Shown here in pieces: positions 1 to 8,515 of a stretch of 64,000 bases of DNA. The DNA lies in NCBI RefSeq assembly GCF_001025195.1, contig NZ_AP012325.1, forward strand, positions 248,001 to 312,000, written 5' to 3'. The position numbers and the translations under genes were made by a program. This DNA is from Bifidobacterium catenulatum DSM 16992 = JCM 1194 = LMG 11043. Its GTDB lineage: Bacteria > Actinomycetota > Actinomycetes > Actinomycetales > Bifidobacteriaceae. Under the pieces are notes generated by a model that was not told the DNA's origin, ran no database searches, and saw only the letters and a program-made list of their open reading frames with translations. The first letter of the stretch is position 1; each line of letters starts with the position of its first letter.

Positions 1-38
1 AAATATTCCGGGAAAACAGACACGATATCGATCTTCAT
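1..38 (-). CDS. trmD: tRNA (guanine-N1)-methyltransferase TrmD, 5' end only (partial)
   Basis: Reading leftwards from an ATG at 38, the sequence encodes MKIDIVSVFPEY and continues off the window edge. This is the characteristic N-terminus of TrmD, which methylates G37 of tRNAs next to the anticodon. Only 12 full codons are visible. It follows rimM on the same strand, the usual rpsP-rimM-trmD order, but a strong hairpin (83-114) lies between rimM and trmD. No Shine-Dalgarno sequence is visible. A -10-like TATTCT (46-51, minus strand) ends 7 nt before the ATG, so the message may be leaderless. Confidence 0.8.
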   Translation of the reverse strand, partial: MKIDIVSVFPEY

Positions 39-82
39 AATGTTCAGAATACCGGGATGTCTGCCAAGTGACGGAAAACGTA

Positions 83-114
83 AAGGTGGGCACTGGAAAT
101 CCAATGCCCACCTT
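83..114 (-). terminator. Hairpin terminator after rimM
   Basis: A 10-bp perfect stem (AAGGTGGGCA / TGCCCACCTT) is followed on the minus strand by a T-rich run. It lies directly after the rimM stop and before trmD, so it probably ends or attenuates the rpsP-khpA-rimM transcript. Confidence 0.7.
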
Positions 115-139
115 GAGATAGATATGTGATCGCGAACGA

Positions 140-739
140 TTACAGACCCGGAATAAGTCCTCCGGGCGGATCGAGGGTTAGATAGCCCTTTTCGAGGTCG
201 ATGTCCGGCACGAGCTCGTCCACAAACGGCACAAGCGCGCTGTTCTCAACCACAACGCCGTCGGCATCCTTCACCGGATTGGCGAGACGAATTTTCAGCA
301 GCCATTGGGCCACTTCTATCACGTCAACGACTTTGCCGACCACCACGCCCGGCTCAAGGCCAAGCATATTGTTTTCAGCCAGTCGTGCCTCAAGGCCAAT
401 AAGGTCTTTCGGATACCATTCGTCGGCTTCAAGCATGTCTTCCGGATCGTCCGCCTCGCCATACAGCACAATGCCGTTGGCCGCTTCGGACTGGTCGCGG
501 TTGTCAATGCCTTCGAACTTGACGATCCAACGGTTTTTGAAGGTACGGGAGTTTTCCACCACATACTCTTCTTCGCCGTCTTTCGTGTACAACACAGCAC
601 CGGGAGCGAACCGGTATTCCGGTTCGTCCGTAAAGATCTGCACGGTGACTTCGCCTTTGAGTCCCTGCGCACGCCCGATACGACAGACCCTCAGCAGCTC
701 GGGCTGTTGAGGGTCGTCAGAATGCATATCACGCACCAC
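140..739 (-). CDS. rimM: Ribosome maturation factor RimM
   Basis: The 199-residue protein shows the RimM N-terminal beta-barrel (about residues 15-100, with RIGRAQGLKGEV) and the C-terminal PRC-barrel (about 105-195, with the ending VPFVDELVPDIDLEKGYLTL). RimM binds S19 and helps mature the 30S subunit head. Tandem GTG codons (739 and 736) and a downstream ATG (727) are possible starts. I chose the GTG at 739 because an AGGTGA sequence lies 9 nt upstream. It follows khpA by 9 bp in the rpsP operon. Confidence 0.93.
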   Translation of the reverse strand: MVRDMHSDDPQQPELLRVCRIGRAQGLKGEVTVQIFTDEPEYRFAPGAVLYTKDGEEEYVVENSRTFKNRWIVKFEGIDNRDQSEAANGIVLYGEADDPEDMLEADEWYPKDLIGLEARLAENNMLGLEPGVVVGKVVDVIEVAQWLLKIRLANPVKDADGVVVENSALVPFVDELVPDIDLEKGYLTLDPPGGLIPGL

Positions 740-748
740 GCTAGGATC

Positions 749-988
749 TCACCTGCGCACGTCCATGATGTCGACGCGCACCTTGTGGTCGGCCAGTGCC
801 TGCACCACGGTGCGAATCGCATTTGCCGTGCGTCCGCTGCGTCCAATGACGCGACCGATGTCTTCCGGGTTGACGCGCACGCGAATGAGTTCGCCGCGCG
901 CGTTCTCATGGGACTTCACTGAAACATCGTCGGGAAAATCGACGATGTTCTTAATCAGATGTTCCACAGCCTGGGCGAGCATGATCAC
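749..988 (-). CDS. khpA: KH-domain RNA-binding protein KhpA (YlqC family)
   Basis: This 79-residue protein is a single KH domain with the GxxG loop (IGRSGRTA) in its C-terminal half. KhpA-type proteins bind RNA with KhpB/Jag and influence cell size and ribosome-related functions in Gram-positive bacteria. The GTG start (988) overlaps the rpsP stop by 4 bp (GTGA), which implies translational coupling. An ATG at 982 is an alternative start. Its position between rpsP and rimM is the standard actinobacterial and firmicute arrangement. Confidence 0.9.
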   Translation of the reverse strand: MIMLAQAVEHLIKNIVDFPDDVSVKSHENARGELIRVRVNPEDIGRVIGRSGRTANAIRTVVQALADHKVRVDIMDVRR

Positions 989-1434
989 TCAGCTTCCGCA
1001 GCCGGCTCTTCAGCCGGAGCTTCCTCGGTAGCGGCGGCTTCGGCTTCAGCCTTGGCCTTGGCTTCAGCTTCGGACTTTGCAGCCTTCAGCTTCTGAGCCT
1101 GGGACTCAACGGCCTCAACGCGAGCGGCGGCATCCGGGCCGGCCTCAACGGTCTTCAGGGTGCCTTCAGCGCCTTCAAGGCCCTTGAACTTCTGCCAGTC
1201 GCCGGTGATCTTCAGCAGGTTCAGCACCTGTTCGGTCGGCTGGGCGCCGACGCCGAGCCAGTACTGAGCACGCTCGGAATCGATGACGATGGTCGAAGGC
1301 TGGGTGTTCGGGTTGTAGGTACCGATCTCTTCGATGGCGCGGCCATCACGCTTGGTACGGGAATCCATGATCACCACGCGGTAGAACGCGTAGAACTTCT
1401 TACCCATGCGCTTCAGACGAATCTTGGTTGCCAA
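985..1434 (-). CDS. rpsP: 30S ribosomal protein S16
   Basis: The conserved S16 core starts [12 protein letters not shown] and contains [18 protein letters not shown]. No in-frame ATG sits at the conserved N-terminus. A TTG at 1434, preceded by AAGGAG, fits the S16 start exactly and gives 149 aa. An upstream in-frame extension would lack homology. Typical S16 proteins are 80-90 aa. Here an Ala/Glu/Lys-rich tail of roughly 55 residues follows the core, as is common in actinobacteria. First gene of the rpsP-khpA-rimM operon. Confidence 0.95.
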   Translation of the reverse strand: MATKIRLKRMGKKFYAFYRVVIMDSRTKRDGRAIEEIGTYNPNTQPSTIVIDSERAQYWLGVGAQPTEQVLNLLKITGDWQKFKGLEGAEGTLKTVEAGPDAAARVEAVESQAQKLKAAKSEAEAKAKAEAEAAATEEAPAEEPAAEAE

Positions 1435-1862
1435 AATGGCTCTCCTTGTATAACTAGGGGTGTGCGTTTCGTTTTCTGTGTGGGGCACGGAATCCGAAAC
1501 CCACGTGTTCCTCACGTCACGCGATAGTTAGAGGGCCTCGCGCGCGCGAATAACTTGACGATTATAACCGTGGGGTACGGACGGATGGGTCTTAGAATGT
1601 TTTCCGCTCTACGCGACTTTCCGAATCCATGCAAAACCGGGAAGTCGTTTGTCTGATTCTGCGGAAACGGTCAATTATGCGGCGAATATGATGCTTTGAA
1701 TGACCGAATCGGCAGAATCGGACATTTGCTGGCATTCGTGAGATGTTTGCGTGGGTCTACATGGCGGAATCGTCGGGATCAGGCAGGTTGGCTACACTTG
1801 GAGGTTCCGAGTTTGCGTATGTCCGTTCGGAGTGAACGGTTTGCATAGGGGGAGTTGCCTGA
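1435..1862. other. Divergent intergenic region between rpsP and the phosphoesterase-like gene
   Basis: This 428-bp gap between oppositely transcribed genes contains no convincing ORF. It holds the rpsP promoter on the minus strand (perfect TATAAT, 1561-1566) and a possible -10 (TACACT, 1793-1798) for the plus-strand gene. Confidence 0.6.
1561..1566 (-). promoter_or_regulatory. -10 element of the rpsP operon
   Basis: The minus strand reads TATAAT, a perfect -10 hexamer. No good -35 is visible at 16-18 bp spacing. It implies a leader of about 115 nt before the TTG start of rpsP. Confidence 0.5.
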
Positions 1863-2897
1863 ATGATTATCGCGCTTTGGATTGCGTTGATTATTTGCGT
1901 TGTATGGATTGCGCTTGGCGAGATGCCGGCTGGTTGGGATGGTCGTTTGCCGCTGCCGTATTTGATTGCGTTGATTCCGTTGCTGTGGATTCCGACGCTT
2001 GTGATTGCCATCGCCGGTTTCGCGTTGCATGAGCCGGCTCTCGGGGGAGTTGCTGTGGTGGTCTGTCTTGCGTCGCTGCTGCGCAAAATCGCATATTGGA
2101 TGGAAAATCTCAATTCTCCCAATACTGCGCAGAGGGTCGCCGAAAAACTTGCAAAAAAGCGTGAAACATCTCGTGAAACAGGCGATGAAGCTGTTGCGGA
2201 ATCCGCGAAACATGGCCGTTTCCGTGTGATGACACTCAACTGCAGATTCGGTCGCGCCAACGCTGCGGCAATCGTCAGTGCGGTCAAAAAACATGATATT
2301 GCAGTACTTGCATTGCAGGAATTGACAGACGATCTGGTTGCGCAATTGGACGCTTCGGGATTGTCTGATTTGCTTCCGTACCGTCAATTGGGGGAGAACA
2401 AGGGAACGGATAATGGCGGATTCAACGGTGTGTGGATTCGTATTGAACCAAGCGACATGTCTCCGGTCACTGCGGTGATTCCCGCGGCCGACGTGCCGGG
2501 CGTATGCTTTCCGATCGATTCGATGCGCGGCATCACGTTTGTTTCGGCACATCCGAAGTCTCCAATGCGCGGATGCAAGGAATGGTCCGCCGGCATCATC
2601 GGTTTGGGGGAATTGGCGACCACTCAGAAGCAGGGCGACATCACCGTTGTGTTGGGTGATTTGAACTCCGGTACCGATCATCCAAGCTTCCGCAAGCTGC
2701 TGAATTCGGGATTCAAGGATGCTGCCTTGTGCGAGGCGAAGGGCCGTCATGCCACGTTCCCATCATGGCTGCCATGGCCGCGCATCATTCTCGACCATGT
2801 GCTTTTCACCAAGGGATTGTACGCTTCCGACGTGAGTTCGTTCTGCGTTGAAGGCAGCGATCATCTTGCACTTGTTGCCACGCTGACGTTGAAGTAG
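1863..2897 (+). CDS. Membrane-anchored endonuclease/exonuclease/phosphatase-family protein
   Basis: The 344-residue protein starts with about three hydrophobic segments (residues 1-17, 30-55 and 60-77), then a predicted extracellular EEP domain from about residue 120. EEP motifs are visible: LNCRFG, ALQEL, VLGDLNSG and the terminal GSDHLALVATL, which supply the metal-binding Asn, Glu, Asp-Asn and Asp-His. The family includes nucleases and phosphodiesterases, so the substrate cannot be assigned. The ATG (1863) follows a GGGGGAG. It is the only plus-strand gene between ffh and rpsP and ends at a strong bidirectional terminator. Confidence 0.85.
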   Translation: MIIALWIALIICVVWIALGEMPAGWDGRLPLPYLIALIPLLWIPTLVIAIAGFALHEPALGGVAVVVCLASLLRKIAYWMENLNSPNTAQRVAEKLAKKRETSRETGDEAVAESAKHGRFRVMTLNCRFGRANAAAIVSAVKKHDIAVLALQELTDDLVAQLDASGLSDLLPYRQLGENKGTDNGGFNGVWIRIEPSDMSPVTAVIPAADVPGVCFPIDSMRGITFVSAHPKSPMRGCKEWSAGIIGLGELATTQKQGDITVVLGDLNSGTDHPSFRKLLNSGFKDAALCEAKGRHATFPSWLPWPRIILDHVLFTKGLYASDVSSFCVEGSDHLALVATLTLK

Positions 2898-2951
2898 TTG
2901 ATGACGATTATGCGGTAGTCGATTCAGTTGAAAACAACTGATTGGATACGC

Positions 2952-2990
2952 AAAAGGGGATGTGATTCGTATTGAATCACATCCCCTTTT
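2952..2990. terminator. Bidirectional terminator between the EEP gene and ffh
   Basis: A perfect 17-bp stem (2952-2968 / 2974-2990) with a 5-nt loop has an A-run on the left and a T-run on the right. It serves the two convergent genes. Confidence 0.9.
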
Positions 2991-3017
2991 TACGTTTCTG
3001 TTTTCGTGTCGCTTGCT

Positions 3018-4664
3018 TTAGTGCAGCAAACCTGACAGTCCGCCACCAAAGTTCGGCGGCAGTTCACCGGCATCGCCCATCATGTCTTGCAATCCGGCAG
3101 GAAGTGCAGGATTCTGCGGCTTCTTGGCAAAAGCGGAACCGCCGGAAGACTTACCGTTGGAGCTCTTGCCAGCAAGCTTGTTGCGCAATGCCTTCTCTTC
3201 AGCCTCGCGCTTCATTGGATTTCCGGACTTGCTCTTCTTCTTGCTCTTCTTGCCTTTGCCCTTGCCTTTGCCGCCGCCCATGGCAGGGCCGCCAAAGCCA
3301 GGCATGCCAACGCCAGCCTTGTTGCTCATACGCTTCATCATCTTCGCAGCCTGTTCGAAACGCTGCAACAGCGCGTTCACCTGCGAAACGGTCACGCCGG
3401 AACCGTAAGCGATACGAGCTCGACGAGAACCGTCAATAATTGAAGGGTCACGACGTTCCGCAGGAGTCATCGAACGAATAATGGCCTCAGTACGATCGAT
3501 TTCCCTCTCATCGAACTGCTCAAGTTCCTTACGATGCGCGGCCATACCCGGAATCATGCCAAGCAGATTTTTCATCGGACCAAGCTTGCGCACCTGCTGC
3601 AGCTGATCGAGGAAATCATCCAAACCAAAGGAGCCATCGGAAATCTTGATGGCGGCCTTACGAGCCTCTTCCTCATCGAACTGCTTCTGCGCCTGCTCGA
3701 TCAGGGTAAGAATATCGCCCATATCGAGAATGCGGGAAGCCATACGATCCGGATGGAAAACCTCGAAATCCTTCAGACCTTCGCCAGTGGAAGCGAACAG
3801 AATCGGCTTGCCGGTAACGGAGGCGACAGAAAGCGCGGCACCACCACGGGCGTCGCCATCAAGCTTCGAAAGCACCACGCCGGTGAAGTCCACGCCCTCA
3901 TCGAACGCCTTCGCCGTCTGCACGGCATCCTGACCGATCATCGCGTCGATCACGAACAGGATTTCGTTCGGCTGCACGGCGTCGCGAATATCGCGAGCCT
4001 GCTTCATCAGCTCTTCGTCAACGCCGAGACGGCCTGCGGTATCGATGATGACCGTGTCGTACAGCTTCTGCTTGGCCAGCGCAACAGCGTCACGCGCCAC
4101 CTTCACCGGATCGCCGGTGGTCAGGCCCGGTGAAGCAACGGCTTCGCCACCATCGGACTGCACACCCTTTTCCGGAGCGTACACGGGCACGCCTGCACGT
4201 TCGCCAACCACCTGTAGCTGCGTCACTGCGTTCGGACGCTGCAAATCGGCCGCAACCAACAGCGGAGTGTGGCCGGAATCCTTCAGCCAGTAGCCGAGTT
4301 TGCCTGCGAGGGTGGTTTTACCAGCACCCTGAAGACCGGCGAGCATGATGATGGTCGGCGGATTCTTCGCAAAATTCAGCGGGCGATCAACGCCAGCGCC
4401 AAGCACGGCCGTCAACTCTTCGTTGACGATCTTCACGACCTGCTGGGCCGGATTCAGAGCCTGGGAAACCTCGGTGCCGAGCGCACGCTCGCGAATTCGA
4501 CCGGTGAAGGAACGCACCACGTCGAGCGCCACATCGGCGTCGAGCAGCGCGCGGCGGATTTCGCGGATCGTACCATCGATATCAGCCTCGGAAAGCTTGC
4601 CTTTGCTCTTCAGATGCTTGAACGCATTCGAGAGCCTATCTGTCAAAGAACTAAATGCTGCCAT
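3018..4664 (-). CDS. ffh: Signal recognition particle protein Ffh
   Basis: The 548-residue SRP54 protein has an N domain (1-90), a G domain with P-loop GLQGAGKTT (from about 110), DTAGRLGVDEEL and SKLDGDARGGAAL, and a methionine-rich M domain from about 320. It binds SRP RNA and signal peptides and delivers nascent chains to FtsY and SecYEG. The C-terminus is extended with Gly/Lys-rich stretches. I chose ATG 4664 (MAAFSSLTDRLS) because it matches the Ffh N-terminus and AGGAAC precedes it. In-frame codons upstream run into the divergent regulator. Confidence 0.96.
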   Translation of the reverse strand: MAAFSSLTDRLSNAFKHLKSKGKLSEADIDGTIREIRRALLDADVALDVVRSFTGRIRERALGTEVSQALNPAQQVVKIVNEELTAVLGAGVDRPLNFAKNPPTIIMLAGLQGAGKTTLAGKLGYWLKDSGHTPLLVAADLQRPNAVTQLQVVGERAGVPVYAPEKGVQSDGGEAVASPGLTTGDPVKVARDAVALAKQKLYDTVIIDTAGRLGVDEELMKQARDIRDAVQPNEILFVIDAMIGQDAVQTAKAFDEGVDFTGVVLSKLDGDARGGAALSVASVTGKPILFASTGEGLKDFEVFHPDRMASRILDMGDILTLIEQAQKQFDEEEARKAAIKISDGSFGLDDFLDQLQQVRKLGPMKNLLGMIPGMAAHRKELEQFDEREIDRTEAIIRSMTPAERRDPSIIDGSRRARIAYGSGVTVSQVNALLQRFEQAAKMMKRMSNKAGVGMPGFGGPAMGGGKGKGKGKKSKKKSKSGNPMKREAEEKALRNKLAGKSSNGKSSGGSAFAKKPQNPALPAGLQDMMGDAGELPPNFGGGLSGLLH

Positions 4665-4703
4665 AATGTTCCTCAGTCTAGCCGTCCCGCGGGAAATTTC
4701 GCA

Positions 4704-4733
4704 TTGGCGTTCGGGTTGCCAATAGTGTAGACT
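4704..4733 (+). promoter_or_regulatory. Predicted promoter of the XRE/nucleotidyltransferase operon
   Basis: TTGGCG (4704-4709) and TAGACT (4728-4733) are separated by 18 bp. Transcription would begin at or next to the ATG at 4741, giving a leaderless mRNA. No Shine-Dalgarno sequence is present. Confidence 0.5.
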
Positions 4734-4747
4734 TGCATATATGCAAG
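4732..4747. promoter_or_regulatory. 16-bp perfect palindrome over the regulator start codon (candidate operator)
   Basis: CTTGCATATATGCAAG is perfectly self-complementary. It overlaps the end of the predicted -10, the probable transcription start and the ATG (4741). A dimeric XRE protein bound here would block its own transcription. Confidence 0.5.
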
Positions 4748-5298
4748 CCGATGAACTGTTACGAGAGCTTATGAAGAACGCCGGTCTGAACGCGGCGGAT
4801 TTTTCGCGTGCTTCGAACATGGCTGAATCCGTTGTTTCGAGAACGTTGAGTGGCAAAACCGTTCCCACTTTCAATAAGGTTGATGCTGCGGCGCGTACTT
4901 TGGGATATGAGCTGACGCTTTCCCCTTTGGAGCGTGTGACTGTTCGCGTAATCGGCCCTGCAATGAGTGATCTCATGCAGTCGATTCAGCAGTATTCGGG
5001 AACGGAAGAGCAATGGACCCGTGTTTCAGCCGGAATGCGCAATCTGATGGAATTTCCTGATGATGAGCCTGCTGATTTTAAGAAAGTCACTAAGGGGATG
5101 GACGTGCGTTGGCAGGCCTTTATGGCTGGGCTCTATGACTATCAGCACTGGAGTAAAGGGGACGTATCCCCTCAATCGCTGAAACTTGATGCCGAGTGGA
5201 CCCCGTTGCGAAAGATTTATCGGTCCGCCACGCCTCCGGATGAGTTCTTTGCGTGGTACAACGTAATCATTCCGCGAGGTGAGCTGCTATGGAAATGA
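4741..5298 (+). CDS. XRE-family HTH regulator, putative antitoxin
   Basis: The 185-residue protein has an XRE-type helix-turn-helix in residues 1-60 (LNAADFSRASNMAESVVSRTLSG) and an uncharacterised C-terminal half rich in aromatic residues. Its stop overlaps the downstream nucleotidyltransferase start by 10 bp, so the two are co-translated. This arrangement resembles nucleotidyltransferase toxin-antitoxin pairs such as AbiE, where the DNA-binding partner is the antitoxin and autorepressor. The role is inferred from context and fold. AT-richer composition than the flanking ffh and cysS suggests acquisition by transfer. ATG 4741 is probably read from a leaderless transcript. Confidence 0.75.
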   Translation: MQADELLRELMKNAGLNAADFSRASNMAESVVSRTLSGKTVPTFNKVDAAARTLGYELTLSPLERVTVRVIGPAMSDLMQSIQQYSGTEEQWTRVSAGMRNLMEFPDDEPADFKKVTKGMDVRWQAFMAGLYDYQHWSKGDVSPQSLKLDAEWTPLRKIYRSATPPDEFFAWYNVIIPRGELLWK

Positions 5299-5822
5299 CC
5301 AGACAAAAACTGATGCAGCTTCTTGATGAGCTGATTGAAGAGTGTCATACTCGCGGAATCGAAGGAACTATCGCCATTTATGGCGGGACCGCGATGGTCT
5401 ACTACGTTCCGGAATTGCGAACTACACAAGATGTCGATTCCATGTTCCGTCCTTTTTCTGAAATTCAAAGCGCGGCGGAAGTTGTCGGGAATCGTAATAA
5501 TGTGCCAAATAACTGGCTTAATATGCAAATCCATGATGTTATGCCGCCCATAGGGGATGACAATCCGGAAGTGTATAGCGATGCTAATGGTTTGAAAGTT
5601 ACGTTTGCTTCGAAGAAATATCTTTTGGCGATGAAAGCGATGTCTGATCGTAGATCGCAGAAAGACCTTGATGATGCGGCAGTGCTGTTTAATGCTTTGC
5701 GGCTGAAAAATTGGATGGGTATTGATGAGATTGTTCATCAATACTACGGCGTGGAATCTGCGGGTGCTCAGGAACTCTTTTTTGAAGATATCGAAGATCG
5801 TGCCGATGAGATTCGGAAGTAA
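5289..5822 (+). CDS. DUF6036/AbiEii-like nucleotidyltransferase, putative toxin
   Basis: The 177-residue protein contains a polymerase-beta-type nucleotidyltransferase signature: GG at residues 32-33, then DVD (Asp48, Asp50). Further on comes the AbiEii/DUF6036-type helix with Lys115 and a KDLDDA cluster (Asp126, Asp128, Asp129). AbiEii-like and MenT-like toxins use this fold to transfer nucleotides to targets such as tRNA. The target here is unknown, and an antitoxin-like or metabolic role cannot be excluded. The start ATG (5289) is preceded by GAGGTGAG and lies inside the end of the XRE gene. A strong terminator follows at 5863. Confidence 0.75.
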   Translation: MEMTRQKLMQLLDELIEECHTRGIEGTIAIYGGTAMVYYVPELRTTQDVDSMFRPFSEIQSAAEVVGNRNNVPNNWLNMQIHDVMPPIGDDNPEVYSDANGLKVTFASKKYLLAMKAMSDRRSQKDLDDAAVLFNALRLKNWMGIDEIVHQYYGVESAGAQELFFEDIEDRADEIRK

Positions 5823-5862
5823 AGATAGATTTAGGAATGACTTTTATGTTTCTGATATGAAA

Positions 5863-5889
5863 TTGGCCGGTCTGGGGTAGACCGGCCAA
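5863..5889. terminator. Terminator after the nucleotidyltransferase gene
   Basis: An 11-bp perfect stem (TTGGCCGGTCT / AGACCGGCCAA) with a 5-nt loop is followed by six T residues. It lies between convergent genes and probably serves cysS as well. Confidence 0.88.
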
Positions 5890-5913
5890 CGTTTTTTCAG
5901 AAGAGATGGGGGA

Positions 5914-7554
5914 TTATTTGAGGGTCCAGGTGGGGCCCTGGGGGGTGTCTTCGATAGTGATTCCGGCTGCGCCCAAGGCGTCACGGATGGCATCGGCGCG
6001 GGCGAAATCCTTGGCCTTGCGGGCTTCGGCACGTTCCTCCAACTGTTCGGAAACCAAACGGTCAAGCGCAGTGTGCTCAGCGGAATCGGCACCGGATCCG
6101 GCGCCGCCGGCCGCACCTTCGCTTACCCACGGCTCCGCCAGCGGATCCAAGCCAAGCGTATCGAGCATCGCACGCACATTCACCAAAACAGCGCGAACTT
6201 CATCCTTCGCAACATCCGAATCAACACGATCGGCAAGCTTCGAAAGCAACGTGTTGCCGGAACGAATCGCCGTGAAAATCGCAGCGGAAGCACCGGAAAC
6301 ATTAATATCGTCGTTCATTGCGGCAACGAAATCAGCCGGCAGAGCATCGGCAGAAATCGAAACGATCTCTTCGCGAGGCGGCTGCCCGCCAACGGCGGCA
6401 CCGGCACGTTCAATGAAATTCGACACACGATCGTACGCGGACTGAGCCTCGGGCAACGTCTGATCCGACCATTCCAGCATGGAGCGATACTGCACGGAAC
6501 CAAGCGCGTAACGCACCACCCAAGCGGAATTTTCCGCCAAAACCGCCGGCACGGACAAGCCGTTGCCCAGCGACTTCGACATCTTCTCACCCTTGGCGGT
6601 AACCCATGCGGAATGCATCCAACGAGCCGCCGAATCGTAACCGGCGGCACGAGTCTGCGCCATTTCGTTCTCATGGTGCGGGAAACGCAAGTCCAGCCCG
6701 CCGCCATGAATGTCGAACATATCCTTCAAATAGCGGTGGCTCATCGCCGAGCATTCAATATGCCAACCCGGGCGACCCGTGCCGAACGGAGTATTCCAAC
6801 GTGCGTCAAGCGGATCGGAATCCTTCGGAGCCTTCCACAATGCGAAATCACGCGGATCATGCTTGTCTTCTGACATGTCCGCAGGATCAACCGGATTGTA
6901 CTTGTCGTTGCCCGCATTGTCGACAGACGGACCCATGGCATCGGCCACTTCGGAAGCGGCATCAGCCACTGCGGTCTGCTTCTGATGCGTCAACTCGCCA
7001 TAGTGCGGCCAGCTGGCAACGTCGAAATACACGTTGCCGGTCGGATTGCCGTTCTCGTCAGTCACCACGTAGCCGTGGCCATTGTCGATGATCTGCTTGA
7101 TCAGATCGATCATGTCGATCATGTGGCCGGTCGCACGCGGCTCATACGTAGGCGGCTCAACACCCAACGTGTTGTAAGCCTCGGTGAACTCACGCTCGTA
7201 AATGTATGCACGTTCCCACCACTGCTGACCGGCGGCCGCAGCCTTATCGAGAATCTTGTCGTCGATATCGGTGACGTTGCGCACGAACGTGACCTTGTAG
7301 CCCAAACGCTCGAACCAGCGACGCACCACGTCAAACGTGACAGCCGCACGAATATGGCCGATATGCGGCGAGCTTTGCACGGTGGCGCCACACACGTACA
7401 TGCCGACCTGACCGGGCTTGATCGGCGTGAAATTCGACACGGCGTGTGATGCGGTGTCGTACAGCTTCAGATCGGCAGCGGCGCTCGCCACTGCGTCAAC
7501 TGCGGTTACGACGCTAGAAATGTTGATATTCTGCGGTTCTTGCGTGTTCGTCAT
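5914..7554 (-). CDS. cysS: Cysteinyl-tRNA synthetase
   Basis: This class I synthetase charges tRNA-Cys. It has the HIGH-type motif PHIGHIR, zinc-ligand cysteines around MYVCGATVQ and the KMSKS motif (GEKMSKSLGNG), followed by a helical anticodon-binding region. I chose ATG 7554 (MTNTQEPQ), giving 546 aa. An ATG at 7584 is an alternative, and neither has a strong ribosome-binding site. An Asp/Pro-rich insert with YNPVDPADMSEDKHDPRDF sits between the catalytic halves. A long leader before the core (SSVVTAVDAVASAAADL) is unusual for CysS. Confidence 0.95.
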   Translation of the reverse strand: MTNTQEPQNINISSVVTAVDAVASAAADLKLYDTASHAVSNFTPIKPGQVGMYVCGATVQSSPHIGHIRAAVTFDVVRRWFERLGYKVTFVRNVTDIDDKILDKAAAAGQQWWERAYIYEREFTEAYNTLGVEPPTYEPRATGHMIDMIDLIKQIIDNGHGYVVTDENGNPTGNVYFDVASWPHYGELTHQKQTAVADAASEVADAMGPSVDNAGNDKYNPVDPADMSEDKHDPRDFALWKAPKDSDPLDARWNTPFGTGRPGWHIECSAMSHRYLKDMFDIHGGGLDLRFPHHENEMAQTRAAGYDSAARWMHSAWVTAKGEKMSKSLGNGLSVPAVLAENSAWVVRYALGSVQYRSMLEWSDQTLPEAQSAYDRVSNFIERAGAAVGGQPPREEIVSISADALPADFVAAMNDDINVSGASAAIFTAIRSGNTLLSKLADRVDSDVAKDEVRAVLVNVRAMLDTLGLDPLAEPWVSEGAAGGAGSGADSAEHTALDRLVSEQLEERAEARKAKDFARADAIRDALGAAGITIEDTPQGPTWTLK

Positions 7555-7668
7555 AACCACGAGAGTATTGCCAGAATCGGACATGCATGCGAGACGAAAA
7601 TGAACGGCAAAACGTATTTTGTTGGATTTGTGAACATCGTTTACGTAGGTGATGCAACAATAGAACGT

Positions 7669-8394
7669 ATGACGCAATCGCAGGTGCTGATTTTGCAACA
7701 CGTTCCGTGGGAGAGACCGGGACGCATTTTAGACAGTTTGGATGATTTGGGACTGCAGTATCAAATCATCAATGTTGCCAAGCAGAAGAAACCGGATTTG
7801 CCTGATTTTGGCGAGGTTTCCGGCGTGGTGATTATGGGTGGCCCGATGGGCGCGCTCGACTACGACAAGTATCCGGGATTAAAGGCCGAGGCCAAGCTTG
7901 CGCGGGCTGCGATCAGCGTTGGCAAGCCGGTGTTGGGCGTGTGCCTAGGGCATCAGATCATCGCCACCGCGCTGGGAGCGAAGCTGAAGTCGGGAGAGGC
8001 GCCGGAAATCGGTTTTGCGCCGATTAAATGCATCGACAAGCATGATTATTTCTCGATGTGGAACAAAACCGTGGATGTGCTGCACTGGCATAACGATGTG
8101 GTGTCGTTGCCGGAGGGCGCGCAGCCATTGGCGCGATCCGCGAAGACCAAGGTGCAGGCGTTCCGTTTTGGTTCCGCTCTGGGCATGCAGTTCCACTTGG
8201 AGGTTACTCCTACCATGTTGGAGGAGTGGCTTGACGAGTCAAGCATGGTCAAGGATCTAAAGGCTGCCGGCGGGTCGAAATCGCAGTTGCGCGAGGCGTT
8301 CGCCGAATATAATCCGCAGTTGCAGCCGCTTGCGGATCAGGTGTTTTCGAGCTTTGCCGCTCGTTGTAATTCGTATGAGCAGAGTTTGCTTTAG
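7669..8394 (+). CDS. Class I glutamine amidotransferase (GMP synthase-like domain)
   Basis: The 241-residue stand-alone GATase has the nucleophile elbow GVCLGHQI and the downstream HW/QFHLEVTP that supply the catalytic Cys-His-Glu. Such proteins hydrolyse glutamine to feed ammonia to a synthase, or act on gamma-glutamyl compounds. No synthase partner is adjacent, so the substrate is unassigned. I chose ATG 7669 (MTQSQVLILQHV) because the match to the family begins there. No close Shine-Dalgarno is seen, and a weak AACAAT ends 7 nt upstream. It is divergent from cysS. Confidence 0.85.
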   Translation: MTQSQVLILQHVPWERPGRILDSLDDLGLQYQIINVAKQKKPDLPDFGEVSGVVIMGGPMGALDYDKYPGLKAEAKLARAAISVGKPVLGVCLGHQIIATALGAKLKSGEAPEIGFAPIKCIDKHDYFSMWNKTVDVLHWHNDVVSLPEGAQPLARSAKTKVQAFRFGSALGMQFHLEVTPTMLEEWLDESSMVKDLKAAGGSKSQLREAFAEYNPQLQPLADQVFSSFAARCNSYEQSLL

Positions 8395-8515
8395 GCACAG
8401 CAAGGCTGATTGCCGAGTTGCGTGCGGTTCCGATTGCTGCGTAGCGCTGGTGGTGATTCGCAAGTTGCGGCATTGCCTGCAGATTTGGGAGATGTTCCCG
8501 CTACATTGGTGACTT

